Assembly (NCBI GenBank): GCA_028752905.1
Contig: JAQNBH010000004.1
Span: 9,552,559 to 9,616,558, forward strand
DNA length: 64,000 nt
Direction: 5' to 3'
DNA from: Cladorhizidae sp. MBARI D1340-BT2
Taxonomy: Eukaryota > Porifera > Demospongiae > Poecilosclerida > Cladorhizidae
Part shown: positions 41,538-51,269 of the stretch, in pieces
Layout of the letters: every line of letters starts with the position of its first letter
Position numbering within the stretch: position 1 is the stretch's first letter
Made by a program: the position numbers and the translations under genes
The notes under the pieces: generated by a model
Told to the model about the DNA's origin: nothing
Seen by the model: only the letters and a program-made list of their open reading frames with translations
Database searches by the model: none

Positions 41538-44500
41538 CAGGCCTTCATTTAGGAATTGTTCTCAGGTGTGGCAAATGTAATTAATATAAAGAAGTGGTGG
41601 GGCGAAGCCCCGGCAGGTGTGCATAAGCGCACCCTGAAGGGGGGTCCGGGTGCACCCCCCCAGAATTTTTTTATCATTGTATTGTACGAGGTCGCATCTG
41701 GTGCATTTTCTTAAAACCATAAATGAATACTATTTTGTTAGAAAGTTATTTTTAGAATAGCACCTACAATAGCACCTACATCACAGGAAGTGCTGAGTAC
41801 TAATCTCAAGTACCTCTACACAAATACTCTATTGATAAAGTGCTACTGACGGCAATTGTGGTCATCTGCCAGCACTTTAAATTGCAATCCACAATTGCTG
41901 CCAGTAGCACTTTAAACGAGTGTGCTATTTTTACATATAAAGACTTCATATCTAAAAATAGCACACTCCTAATAGCTCTATAATGAGGCTCTCAATCATA
42001 CATTGAACATTAAGTTTATAATGGATATTCGATCTTTTTGGGGGAGCTCAGCTGCTACTAGTAACATAAATACATGTAGTAGTGAAGCTGAGTCTGAAGA
42101 GGAAATAGAGGTTATTCCAAGCACGACACCTTCTACTAGTTCACCAACACTACCCAAGAAACGTAACAGTTGTACGCCATACTCAAGTACTAGAAAATAC
42201 CCCAAGACTTGGGAAGAAGATTGAAGCTGAGTCTGAAGAGGAAATAGAGGTTATTCCAAGCACGACACCTTCTACTAGTTCACCAACACTACCCAAGAAA
42301 CGTAACAGTTGTACGCCATACTCAAGTACTAGAAAATACCGCAAGACTTGGGAAGAAGATTATCCTTGGCTACAATATGATGCAGATGCTGAAGGTGCAT
42401 TTTCTGCAAAGTTTCTGGGAGGTCAGTTCAACAAGCAGGTGGCATTTGGACAAAAAAGCCATTCACTAACTGGAAAAATGCTGCTGCCCGGATGAAAGCT
42501 CATGCTAAGATTGATGGTCATATCATAGCAAGTCAAGCGGTTTTGGCTACCCAACTTGGAGGATCCATCGTTCAACAACTTCAAAAAGTGGGAACACAAG
42601 AGAAAATGAGGAATAGGGCTGCTATCAAATCTTTGATACGTTGTACTCACTTCCTCGCCCGCCACCACATTGCTCATACTACCAATTTTAGCAAGTTGGT
42701 TGACTTGGTTGTATCTTGTGGTGGTGAAGATTTGAAGTACTTCATGGAGAAGACGGGGAGGAATGCAATGTACACATCTCACGTAGCCGTACTTGAATTT
42801 GTCCAAGCTTTAGGAACATGGGTTGAAGAGTCCATTCTGAAACGCCTTCAACAAGCCTCTCATTACAGCATAATGGCAGATGAGTGTACAGATATCACTA
42901 CAGTGGAAGAGATGTCAGTATTTTGTCGCTGGGAGGAAAAGGGTATACCTGAGGAGCATTTCTTGGAGATTGTTCATTTATGTCAAGCAAATGCAGAGAG
43001 TATTTTCTCTGCTCTCGTTGAGTGTTTGAAGGAGAAGAAACTTCAGATCAACAGAATTGTCGGGATGGGCTTTGATGGAGCGAGTACATTTTCAGGGGGA
43101 AAAACTGGAGTCCAAACTCGAATGAAGACGCTTGCACCCCATGCTTTGTTTGTGCACTGCCACTTGCTACAGCTAGCTTATGTTCAGGCTGCAAACTCTA
43201 CTAAAGGAATCAAACATGTGTATGTGACCCTGATGGCTCTGGAAATACTTCCACTACTCCCCAAAGAGAGCAGAATCTCTCAAGGTGGTCCAGAGTGTGC
43301 TCGACTTACCAGAGTTGAAAATTGCTAAACCATCCAATACACGCTGGCTGGCACATGAGCGATGTGTAAAAGCAGTGAAGGCAAGCTATGGTGCGATCGT
43401 AGTGGCTCTCAACAACATCCATGAGACTACACATGAGCCAGAAGCACTCGGACGTAGCAAAGCTCTCAGCAAGGTCTCCACAGTCGCAGCTATGTACATG
43501 CTTGACTACACCCTCCCACAAGTTGCTAAACTCAGCAAAACACTCCAAACCGAGCATCTCGACTTGTCCATCATACCTAGCTTAGTCGATCCACCCTTGA
43601 TGCACTTGATGACACAGTTTTACCAGCTGCAAATTGGGTACTCGAGTTGTTAGATGAAGCTGAAAATCTAGAAAAAACAGCTGACATCGAAGTTTCTCTT
43701 GAAGCATCACCACCTTCCAGGCGAATGTAGCTAAGCCATTCATCGTACATTTGAAAGACAATATTTCCTATCGATTTTCCTCGTCTAGTGATGTGTCAGC
43801 AATGAGCATCTTTGATCCAATGAAACTGCCTAGTTTTGATTTGCCTAATCTTCCTCAGTATGGACCTCCATTGGAACACCTCTCTCTCACTACGGGACAG
43901 ACAAACCTTGCCAGACATTACTTGGTAACCTAACCATTAAGAAAGCACTTATCTCTTCTGAGATCCACACTGAGTGGCTAACATATCGACGACATATGGC
44001 GAAACAACCCAAAGATAATATGAAGTCACAGCTTGAAGATTTGGTTTCAAACGACATGTTGGCAAACATGTTTCCAAACCTGCACACTATTGCAAAGATC
44101 AGTCAGTGGTTACTGCCTCCGTAGAGAGGAGCTTCTCTCAGATGAAGCTTATTAAGACAAGGCTATGCAGCAGTTTGAATGACACTAGCTTGTTACATCT
44201 GATGAAAATCGCTATTGAGTCACCGGACCAACTAACAGATGGTAATGTTGACGAAATAGTCGAAGTTTGAGCAAGAAAACACAGAAGAATAGTAACATGA
44301 ACTTGTGTTATTTTGCATATTACATATTATTATTACTTACTTATTATATTACTTATTATTATTACTTTCACATTGATTTATCTATATTATATACTCATTA
44401 TATTACATATCATTATTACTTTCACATTGATTTATCTATATTATATACTCATTATATTACATATCATTATTACTTACACATTGATTTATCTCTACACATT

Positions 44501-44630
44501 AAAAAAATCGGAAGCTCACTAATCATGACTAGTGAACTTCTCAGGTGGGGCGAGATTGCGCTCAGGTGGGGCGAGATTGCGCTCAGGTGGGGCACTCGCC
44601 CCACCCCGCCACACCCTAAATGAAGCCCAG
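41538..44630 (+). mobile_element. hAT element copy A2 (duplicate of A1)
   Basis: Nearly identical to A1 over its whole length, offset by 12,040 bp, with the same terminal sequences, subterminal hairpins and internal lesions. Differences include an extra 50-bp AT-rich repeat at about 44350-44460, one fewer GCGAGATTGCG repeat near 44545, and a few substitutions. Shared rare satellite variants on both flanks show that it was copied with its surroundings and did not insert independently. Confidence 0.9.
42021..44270 (+). pseudogene. hAT transposase pseudogene (copy A2)
   Basis: Same architecture and breaks as A1, including the 139-bp internal duplication (42084/42223) and the altered zinc finger. 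The longest intact piece is 42492-43328 (278 codons), covering the RNase H-like core with MADECTDITT, GMGFDGASTF and HALFVHCHLLQLAY; A2 lacks the extra break that A1 has at the matching position near 42755. Later breaks near 43290, 43650, 43730, 43930 and 44120 are shared. It is not functional. Confidence 0.88.
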
Positions 44631-45985
44631 ATTAGGTGCTAAAACATGAGTACATGGTCGGGCCTTCATTAGGTACTAAAACACGAGTACATGGTCAAGC
44701 CTTCATTAGGTACTAAAACACGAGTACATGGTCAAGCCTTCATTAGGTACTAAAACACGAGTACATGGTCAAGCCTTCATTAGGTGCTAAAACACGAGTA
44801 CATGGTCAAGCCTTCATTAGGTACTAAAACACGAGTACATGGTCAAGCCTTCATTAGGTGCTAAAACACGAGTACATGGTCAAGCCTTCATTAGATGCTA
44901 AAACACGAGTACATGGTCAAGCCTTAATTAGGTGCTAAAACACGAGTACATGGTCAAGCCTTCATTAGGTGCTAAAACATGAGTACATGGTCAAGCCTTC
45001 ATTAGGTGCTAAAACACGAGTACATGGTCAAGCCTTCATTAGGTGCTAAAACACGAGTACATGGTCAAGCCTTCATTAGATGCTAAAACACGAGTACATG
45101 GTCAAGCCTTAATTAGGTGCTAAAACACGAGTACATGGTCAAGCCTTCATTAGGTGCTAAAACATGAGTACATGGTCAAGCCTTCATTAGGTGCTAAAAC
45201 ACGAGTACATGGTCAAGCCTTCATTAGGTGCTAAAACACGAGTACATGGTCAAGCCTTCATTAGGTGCTAAAACATGAGTACATGGTCAGGCCTTCATTA
45301 GGTGCTAAAACACGAGTACATGGTCAAGCCTTCATTAGGTGCTAAAACACGAGTACATGGTCAAGCCTTCATTAGGTACTAAAACACGAGTACATGGTCA
45401 AGCCTTCATTAGGTGCTAAAACATGAGTACATGGTCAAGCCTTCTAAAACACGAGTACATGGTCAAGCCTTCATTAGGTGCTAAAACACGAGTACATGGT
45501 CAAGCCTTCATTAGGTGCTAAAACACGAGTACATGGTCAAGCCTTAATTAGGCGCTAAAACACGAGTACATGGTCAGGCCTTCATTAGGTGCTAAAACAC
45601 GAGTACATGGTCAAGCCTTCATTAAGTGCTAAAACACGAGTACATGGTCAGGCCTTCATTAGGTGCTAAAACACGAGTACATGGTCAAGCCTTCATTAGG
45701 TGCTAAAACACGAGTACATGGTCAAGCCTTCATTAGGTGTTAAAACACGAGTACATGGTCAAGCCTTCATTAGGTGTTAAAACACGAGTACATGGTCAAG
45801 CCTTCATTAGGTGTTAAAACACGAGTACATGGTCAAGCCTTCATTAGATGCTAAAACACGAGTACATGGTCAAGCCTTCATTAGGTGCTAAAACACAAGT
45901 ACATGGTCAAGCCTTCATTAGGTGTTAAAACACGAGTACATGGTCAAGCCTTCATTAGGTGCTAAAATACGAGTACATGGTCAAG
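44631..45985. repeat. 37-bp satellite, last block, about 36 copies
   Basis: The first unit repeats the CATGAG/GGTCGGGCC variants seen right of A1. GGTACTAAAA, TTAGATGCT, AATTAGG and GGTGTTAAAA variants are concentrated here. A unit truncated to CCTTCTAAAACACG lies at about 45440. It fuses directly into the 32-bp satellite at 45985. Confidence 0.95.
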
Positions 45986-46265
45986 TCTTCATCAGGAATA
46001 ATGACTAGATGCTCTAGTCTTCATCAGGAATAATGACTAGATGCTCTAGCCTTCATCAGAAATAATGACTAGATGCTCTAGCCTTCATCAGGAATAATGA
46101 CTAGATGCTCTAGCCTTCATCAGGAATAATACTAGATGTTCTAGCCTTCATCAGGAATAATGACTAGATGCTCTAGCCTCCATCAGGAATAATGACTAGA
46201 TGCTCTAGCCTTCATCAGGAATAATGACTAGATGCGCTAGCCTTCATCAGGAATAATGACTAGAT
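45986..46265. repeat. 32-bp satellite in reverse orientation, about 9 copies
   Basis: Units read TTCATCAGGAATAATGACTA, GATGCTCTAGCC, the exact reverse complement of the array at 5641-9786. There are no inverted flanks here. The left edge is fused to the 37-bp array at GGTCAAGTCTTCATCAGG; the right edge is GACTAGATGCATCTCC. Confidence 0.95.
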
Positions 46266-46361
46266 GCATCTCCACCGCAAAGGTAACAAAAAGTGACTGT
46301 TCTTGAGGTTTACACTTGGTCTTCTTCAACTCTTCTGCAAACTTAGCTTCCGCTAGTAGCC
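46237..46361 (-). CDS. Candidate minus-strand exon ending inside the satellite
   Basis: After a good acceptor (ATTCTTTTGCCAG, exon start 46361), the minus frame reads LLAEAKFAEELKKTKCKPQE, then QSLFVTFAVEMH, and continues six residues into the first two 32-bp satellite units before a TAG at 46237-46239. The composition looks protein-like. I do not recognise a family. If real, the satellite supplies the protein's C-terminus and stop codon. Confidence 0.25.
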
Positions 46362-46434
46362 CTGGCAAAAGAATACCTTACCCACTTTCCAAGGCATGAA
46401 TCCATCATAGCGTAAGTGCGATAGAGGTTCCAGT

Positions 46435-46530
46435 CTAGATGATTAGCGACCTATGGATGTCAATGATAGGCATGTCTTCATCATCATTGAAGTAGCAGCT
46501 TACAACCCTGTCTGGCCCAGCTATCAACAC
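46435..46530 (-). CDS. Candidate minus-strand coding fragment
   Basis: A 31-codon open stretch, VLIAGPDRVVSCYFNDDEDM then PIIDIHRSLII and a stop at 46435. It reads like conserved coding sequence, but splice borders are weak (an AG at GGTATAAG upstream) and the family is not recognised. It may be part of the same minus-strand gene as neighbouring candidates, or a fossil. Confidence 0.25.
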   Translation of the reverse strand: MLIAGPDRVVSCYFNDDEDMPIIDIHRSLII

Positions 46531-46910
46531 TTATACCAGTGATTGCATATATATATGTGTGGCGAGAAAGATGTGTTGAACCTCAATTCATAGGCCCACT
46601 GAAATACGCACACTGATTCCATCATTCATGCAAAAGCACTCGCTCAATCATGCACCTGCTTCGGGACACAGACCCTTACTAAAATCCAACATCCGCCATA
46701 GTACGTATTTTATAAATGCATCCATGTCCTCTGAAGATGCCTTTTAGGTGGATAGGTCAGGAGGAGGAAAGTCATGGCCTGCTTCCAAACAGACAGAGCA
46801 TCATTCAGGTGTAAGGGAACGAAAATTTGAAATTGGGGTGGCAAATATGTGCGCCATTCAGAGCAGATGAGCCATTGGCAGAAGCAAAATAAGCAGAAGG
46901 GGCCACTTGT
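46531..46910 (-). other. Unassigned region with possible minus-strand exon pieces
   Basis: Minus-strand frames include ASSEDMDAFIKYVLWRMLDF at about 46740-46680, preceded by an AG and followed by a GTAAGG donor, and YLPPQFQIFVPLHLNDALSV upstream in another frame. The phases do not join neatly, so I give no exon coordinates. Confidence 0.25.
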
Positions 46911-47222
46911 GGGCTGCACACCTAATCCCCCACCCCCCAAAACATGATAGGGATGCCCTATGTTGCACCTAATTCCCCAATCCCCAAACTTGATAGGGAG
47001 GCTTGCTGGGCTACCTGTGCTGTACACCTAATCCCTCAACCCACAAACTTGATAGGGAGGCTTGCTAGGGCCACCTATGTTGCACCTAATTACCCAATCC
47101 CCAAACTTGATAGGGAGGCTTGCTAGGGCTACATGTGCTGTACACCTAATCCCTCAACCCACAAACTTGATAGGGAGGCTTGCTAGGGCTACCTGTACTG
47201 TACACCTAACCCCCCAACTCAC
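46911..47222. repeat. About 60-bp minisatellite, 5 copies
   Basis: Units built from CACCTAATCCCTCAACCCAC, AAACTTGATAGGGAGGCTTG and CTAGGGCTACCTGTGCTGTA. Alternate units share TATGTTGCACCTAATT, so the true period may be a dimer. Confidence 0.85.
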
Positions 47223-47347
47223 AAACTGAGAGGGAGGCTTGCTTGGATCAATGCTGAGTTTTGGACATCAAAACAGTTGTTGGCAAACGAACTAACTCTC
47301 TCCCTTAGTGTGTCATCACAATCCTGTAGCTTGCTTGACAGAAAACA
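47223..47347 (-). CDS. Candidate minus-strand internal exon
   Basis: A strong acceptor (CTACTTTGTTCTGCAG) and a consensus donor (GTGAGT, 47222-47217) enclose 125 bases in which only one frame is open: CFLSSKLQDCDDTLRERVSS, then FANNCFDVQNSALIQASLPL. It looks like a genuine internal exon of an unidentified minus-strand gene. Phase 0 at its start and two spare bases at its end are not matched by the candidates downstream. Confidence 0.35.
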
Positions 47348-47459
47348 CTGCAGAACAAAGTAGGTAAAGCAGCTTAGGAATGGAGGAGTGCTACAGCAGA
47401 AGCTGAGCATCCTAGGCAGGTAGGTATTCTCTACCAGAGGTAAGTCTCTGGCAGGTCCA

Positions 47460-47920
47460 CAGGCAGAACCTCCTGGAAAGGACAGAATTGCTTAAGCCAC
47501 TTCTCCGGACACCCCCACACACTGCACAGGTGTATCTGGTAAGGGGACAGACTTGCCTCAGCCACTTCATATAGTGGAGCACTAGCCTCAACACCGACAG
47601 GTGTATCTGGTAAGGGTACAGAGTTGCCTAAGCCACTTCCTTATAGTGGAGCACTAGCCTCACACACACTGCACAGGTGTATCTGGTAAGGGGACAGAGT
47701 TGCCCCAGCCACTTCTCATCTGGTAAGGAGACAGAGTTGCCTCAGCCACTTCTTATCTGGTAAGGGAACAGAGTTGCCTTAGCCACTTCATATAGTGGAG
47801 CACTAGCCTCAACACCGACAGGTGTATCTGGTAAGGGAACAGAGTTGCCTCAGCCACTTCCTTATAGTGGAGCACTAGCCTCACACACTGCACAGGTGTA
47901 TCTGGTAAGGGAGGACTCAC
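47460..47920. repeat. Irregular minisatellite (GTGTATCTGGTAAGG family)
   Basis: Repeated blocks of CAGGTGTATCTGGTAAGGG, ACAGAGTTGCCTCAGCCACT and TATAGTGGAGCACTAGCCTC, with some blocks lacking the third part. Each unit carries a TGGTAAGG that resembles a splice donor on the + strand. Confidence 0.85.
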
Positions 47921-48072
47921 AGAATCTGAGCATTTAGTGGGGTGCTTATGCTGGAGGGCCAGAAGTGTTGCTTTGGACCTCTTAGCCAGAGCTAGCCAGG
48001 CATATAGCTCCCCTAAAATCACCCTCACCCATACTTGAAATATCCTAAAAGCTAATGGTTTGAGATAGCTAC

Positions 48073-48076
<4 letters not shown>

Positions 48077-48121
<45 letters not shown>

Positions 48122-48148
48122 GAGGGAAGAGGGGGGGGGGGGGGGGAC
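48077..48148. repeat. (TG)n followed by a G run
   Basis: About 21 TG steps, then GGAGGGAAGAG and a run of about 17 G (48131-48147). Confidence 0.93.
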
Positions 48149-48319
48149 AACCTATCATGCACACCTTAATTTTTTTAAGATAAACTTGTCTCCCTCCTCA
48201 GAGGCTACTCCAGTCAATTGCAGCAGTAGCACCAACAACAAACTCTTAATTAACAATCAGTGATAGGCAGATAAGTAGGTAAGGCATCTCATGCTGTGTT
48301 GAAGGACATGGGATCATGC

Positions 48320-48320
48320 C

Positions 48321-48357
<37 letters not shown>

Positions 48358-48360
48358 GTA

Positions 48361-48444
<84 letters not shown>

Positions 48445-48678
48445 GTAATAGTAATAATAATAATAGTAATAGTAATAATAATAATAATAGTAGTAGTAGT
48501 AGTAGTAATAATAATAATAATAGTAGTAGTAATAATAATAATAGTAATAGTAATAATAATAATAGTAGTAGTATTATTAATAATAATAGTAGTAATAATA
48601 ATAATAATAATAGTAATAATAATAGTAGTAGTAGTAATAATAATAATAGTAGTAGTAGTAATAATAATAGTAATAGTA

Positions 48679-48731
<53 letters not shown>

Positions 48732-48945
48732 TAATAATAATAACAATAACAATAATAATAATAGCAATAACAATAATAATAATTGTAATAGTGATAATAA
48801 TAAAATAGTGAGTGAGTATTATATAATAACAATGATGACGATGATAACAATAATAAATAAATAATAATAATATCAAAATAATAACATCAAAATAATACAT
48901 CAAAATAATAATAATAATAATAATAATAACAACAATAATAAGCAC
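48320..48945. repeat. (AAT/AGT)n microsatellite, over 600 bp
   Basis: AAT triplets with AGT interspersed, breaking up near 48790-48900 into AACAAT and ATCAAAATA units. The homopolymeric frames on both strands are artefacts. Confidence 0.95.
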
Positions 48946-48966
48946 CTAAGCACAAGATTACCTATA

Positions 48967-49366
48967 TCACAATAAACTTTCCTCTATAGCATCGAGCCTA
49001 CTACTAAACTCATCCAACATATCTGCTGGCTTCAGGTCATGCAATGTACGACTACAGCAAATATCAGCAGCAGCAGCAGCTGTAGCAGCAACATCCATAA
49101 CTTCAACTCTTTTGTCATCCTCCTCTTTTCTGGTCAAACTGGTGGAGCACTCAGCAGAGTATGGAGGAACTTCTTTGATCTGAGATGAAGAGGAGTCGAC
49201 CACCTCTGTGGACGTCCTCCCGTATTCCTTCCTTTCTGATATGGCAGCTTCTTGAGTCCTCTCCGAGTTATGAAGAAGCTCTAACAATTCTTCCAGCTGG
49301 TTTGAAATTAGGTTGTGTTTGATAGTGGAGGTAGGAGCACCAACTCCAGCAGGTGGCGGTTGTCTT
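48967..49366 (-). CDS. Candidate terminal exon of an unidentified minus-strand gene
   Basis: After a good acceptor (AAGTATTCTGCAG, exon start 49366), one spare base and 132 codons run to a stop at 48967. The peptide begins RQPPPAGVGAPTSTIKHNLI, has a leucine-rich helix (NQLEELLELLHNSERTQEAA), a charged middle (TRKEEDDKRVEVMD), an alanine run and the end ADMLDEFSSRLDAIEESLL. It has coding-like complexity and two amphipathic, coiled-coil-like helices. I do not recognise the family. Upstream exons would lie to the right, where only minisatellites are seen up to 50.3 kb. Confidence 0.45.
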
Positions 49367-49565
49367 CTGCAGAATACTTTGAGAGCGCTGCGGACATAGA
49401 AGAGGAGAACACATTCACAGAACTCGTAGAAGAGCAAATAATAAACACAAATAAAAGGAGAACACATTCACAGAACTCGTACACTGCACTCCATGACCTT
49501 AAGATAACACACGACTGTTCCAGTATAAAGAGTGAGATCAGCGGAAGGGCTAATGCAGAGTCAGT

Positions 49566-49868
49566 CCACCATGCCAAGAACCATGCCAAGAACCAGGCCA
49601 AGAACCATGCCAAGAACCAGGCCAAGACAAGTCAAGAACCATGCCAAGAACCATGCCAAGACAAGAACCATGCCAAGACAAGAACCATGCCAAGACCAGG
49701 CCAAGAACCATGCCAAGAACCATGCCAAGAACCATGCCAAGAACCATGCCAAGCACAATACCAAGAACCATGCCAAGAACCATGCCAAGACAAGAACCAT
49801 GTCAAGAACCATGCCAAGCACAATGCCAAGAACCAGGCCAAGAACCATGCCAAGCATCAGGCCAAGAA
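49566..49868. repeat. 12-bp minisatellite (AAGAACCATGCC)
   Basis: About 25 copies, with AAGAACCAGGCC and AAGCACAATGCC variants and 6-bp deletions giving AAGACAAGAACC. All three + frames and several minus frames are open, giving NHAK-, TMPR- and EPCQ-type peptides. A + strand frame running from 49315 into it reads EYFESAADIEEENTFTELVE before the repeat; it is not recognised. Confidence 0.93.
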
Positions 49869-49920
49869 CTATCTACTTTTCCCCCACACACAACAACTTA
49901 TTTACATTCTTGGCATTGTG

Positions 49921-50285
49921 ATGGATTGCAAGCACAGCTGCCACACTGGATTGCAAGCAAAGCTGCTACACTGGATTGCAAGCACAGCTGCTACACTGGA
50001 TTGCAAGCACAGCTGCCACACTGGATTGCAAGCACAGCTGCCACACTGGATTGCAGGCACAGCTGCTACACTGGATTGCAGGCACAGCTGCTACACTGGA
50101 TTGCAGGCACAGCTGCTACACTGGATTGCAAGCACAGCTGCCACACTGGATTGCAAGCACAGCTGCTACCCTGGATTGCAGGCACAGCTGCTACACTGGA
50201 TTGCAGGCACAGCTGCTACACTGGATTGCAAGCACAGCTACCACACTGGATTGCAAGCACAGCTGCTACACTGGATTGCAAGCAT
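49921..50285. repeat. 25-bp minisatellite, about 14.5 copies
   Basis: Units read CTGGATTGCAAGCACAGCTG, CTACA, with AAGCA/AGGCA and CTACA/CCACA alternatives. 25 is not divisible by 3, so a single frame passes through all three registers every 75 bp. None contains a stop, so all three + frames are open. Confidence 0.95.
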
Positions 50286-50444
50286 GGATGTTACACATCA
50301 TTGGAATGTCCTGACATGTTTGTAAAGGAACATGTTGTGGTCAAGCATGTCAGACAAGAGATGATTGACACATTCTAATGCTTTCTGCGTGCAGGTTTCG
50401 AGAACATTACTGCACTGGGTGCTCCATCAGCTGTCTCCTAAAAG

Positions 50445-50591
50445 GAAGTGAACACAAAGTGTGATGCAGAAGGATTGAGCAAGAAAATAGAGAAGATGGA
50501 GACCATCTTTCGGACAATTCCAAGGAACGACATTCTCGTAAGAGTAAGCAAAACAAGAAAGCTTCTGCCATCAGAAGACACGTTGCTATGA
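50445..50591 (+). CDS. Candidate + strand exon
   Basis: After an AG (CTCCTAAAAG, 50444), the frame reads EVNTKCDAEGLSKKIEKMET, then IFRTIPRNDIL. It then either meets a GTAAGA donor at 50551 or runs on to a stop at 50589-50591. If the donor is used, phase 0 matches an acceptor (AATTTTACAG) at 51237-51246 that opens directly into the 24-bp array. Protein-like, family unknown; the upstream exon is unknown. Confidence 0.25.
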   Translation, partial: EVNTKCDAEGLSKKIEKMETIFRTIPRNDILVRVSKTRKLLPSEDTLL

Positions 50592-50725
50592 CGTGGGCGT
50601 GCTCTTGCTATGACGTGGGCGTGCTCATTGCTATGATGTGGGCGTGCTCATTGCTATGATGTGGGCGTGCTCATTGCTATGACATGGGCGTGCTAGTTGC
50701 TATGACATGGGAGTGCTCGTTGCTA
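50583..50725. repeat. 24-bp minisatellite (TTGCTATGACGTGGGCGTGC)
   Basis: Six copies, spaced by TCAT or T. The CG in GACGTGGG appears as TG or CA in other copies, and one copy has GGGAGTGC. Confidence 0.93.
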
Positions 50726-51246
50726 GCAATCCTCTCAAGTCGCTGAAAATGTACCTTCAAGAAATTAGACACAAATCGAGTGCCTGTGAAATGACGGTCA
50801 AGAGCAAGTGTCCAACTTCGGACTGCAGTGATGCAAACCAATGGAAGTGAAAGCCAAGTGTATGTCTGATGGATCAGCCCCAAACAGAGATTTCTGCACA
50901 AAAGTGAAAAATTCAAAAAATTCAAGGTGGAAAATCTATTTTGGACTCTGAACTCTGACCTGACAAAAAGTGCAGAAGGGACTTGAAATCTGTTTTCCTT
51001 CTTCGGTCGATTGAAAGCAATCAATTCCGAAGAGCTAATTAAAAGGATAAATTAAAAAAATTAAAAAAATTGACAAGCCTGTACAGTGCGTGACGATGTT
51101 GATTATGGGGAACTTCCAATTAAGTGCAAACTACTCATGGTCCATGATAAAGTGTGGCTCACCCTGCAGTGTTCAGCAACGAACACTGCGGCAGGGTGTT
51201 CATATAACATGAGGTAACTAACTATACGAGAATGCTAATTTTACAG
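50726..51246. other. Unique spacer before the 24-bp array
   Basis: Contains one hairpin (51160-51198) and a minus-strand frame of 115 codons (51024-50677) that I do not recognise. No transposon ends are visible. It would be an intron in the two-exon model mentioned for 50445 and 51247. Confidence 0.5.
51160..51198. repeat. Strong imperfect hairpin
   Basis: CACCCTGCAGTGTTC (51160-51174) pairs with GAACACTGCGGCAGGGTG (51181-51198), leaving a 6-base loop and a 3-base bulge. Function unknown. Confidence 0.75.
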
Positions 51247-51269
51247 ATTGAAACTAACAAAGACTCATT

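Noticed and set aside
42021..44270. A2 as an independent transposition of A1
   Set aside because: Shared private lesions and shared rare satellite variants on both flanks indicate segmental duplication instead.
48314..48850. Poly-Leu, poly-Ile and poly-Tyr frames
   Set aside because: Artefacts of the AAT/AGT triplet repeat on both strands.
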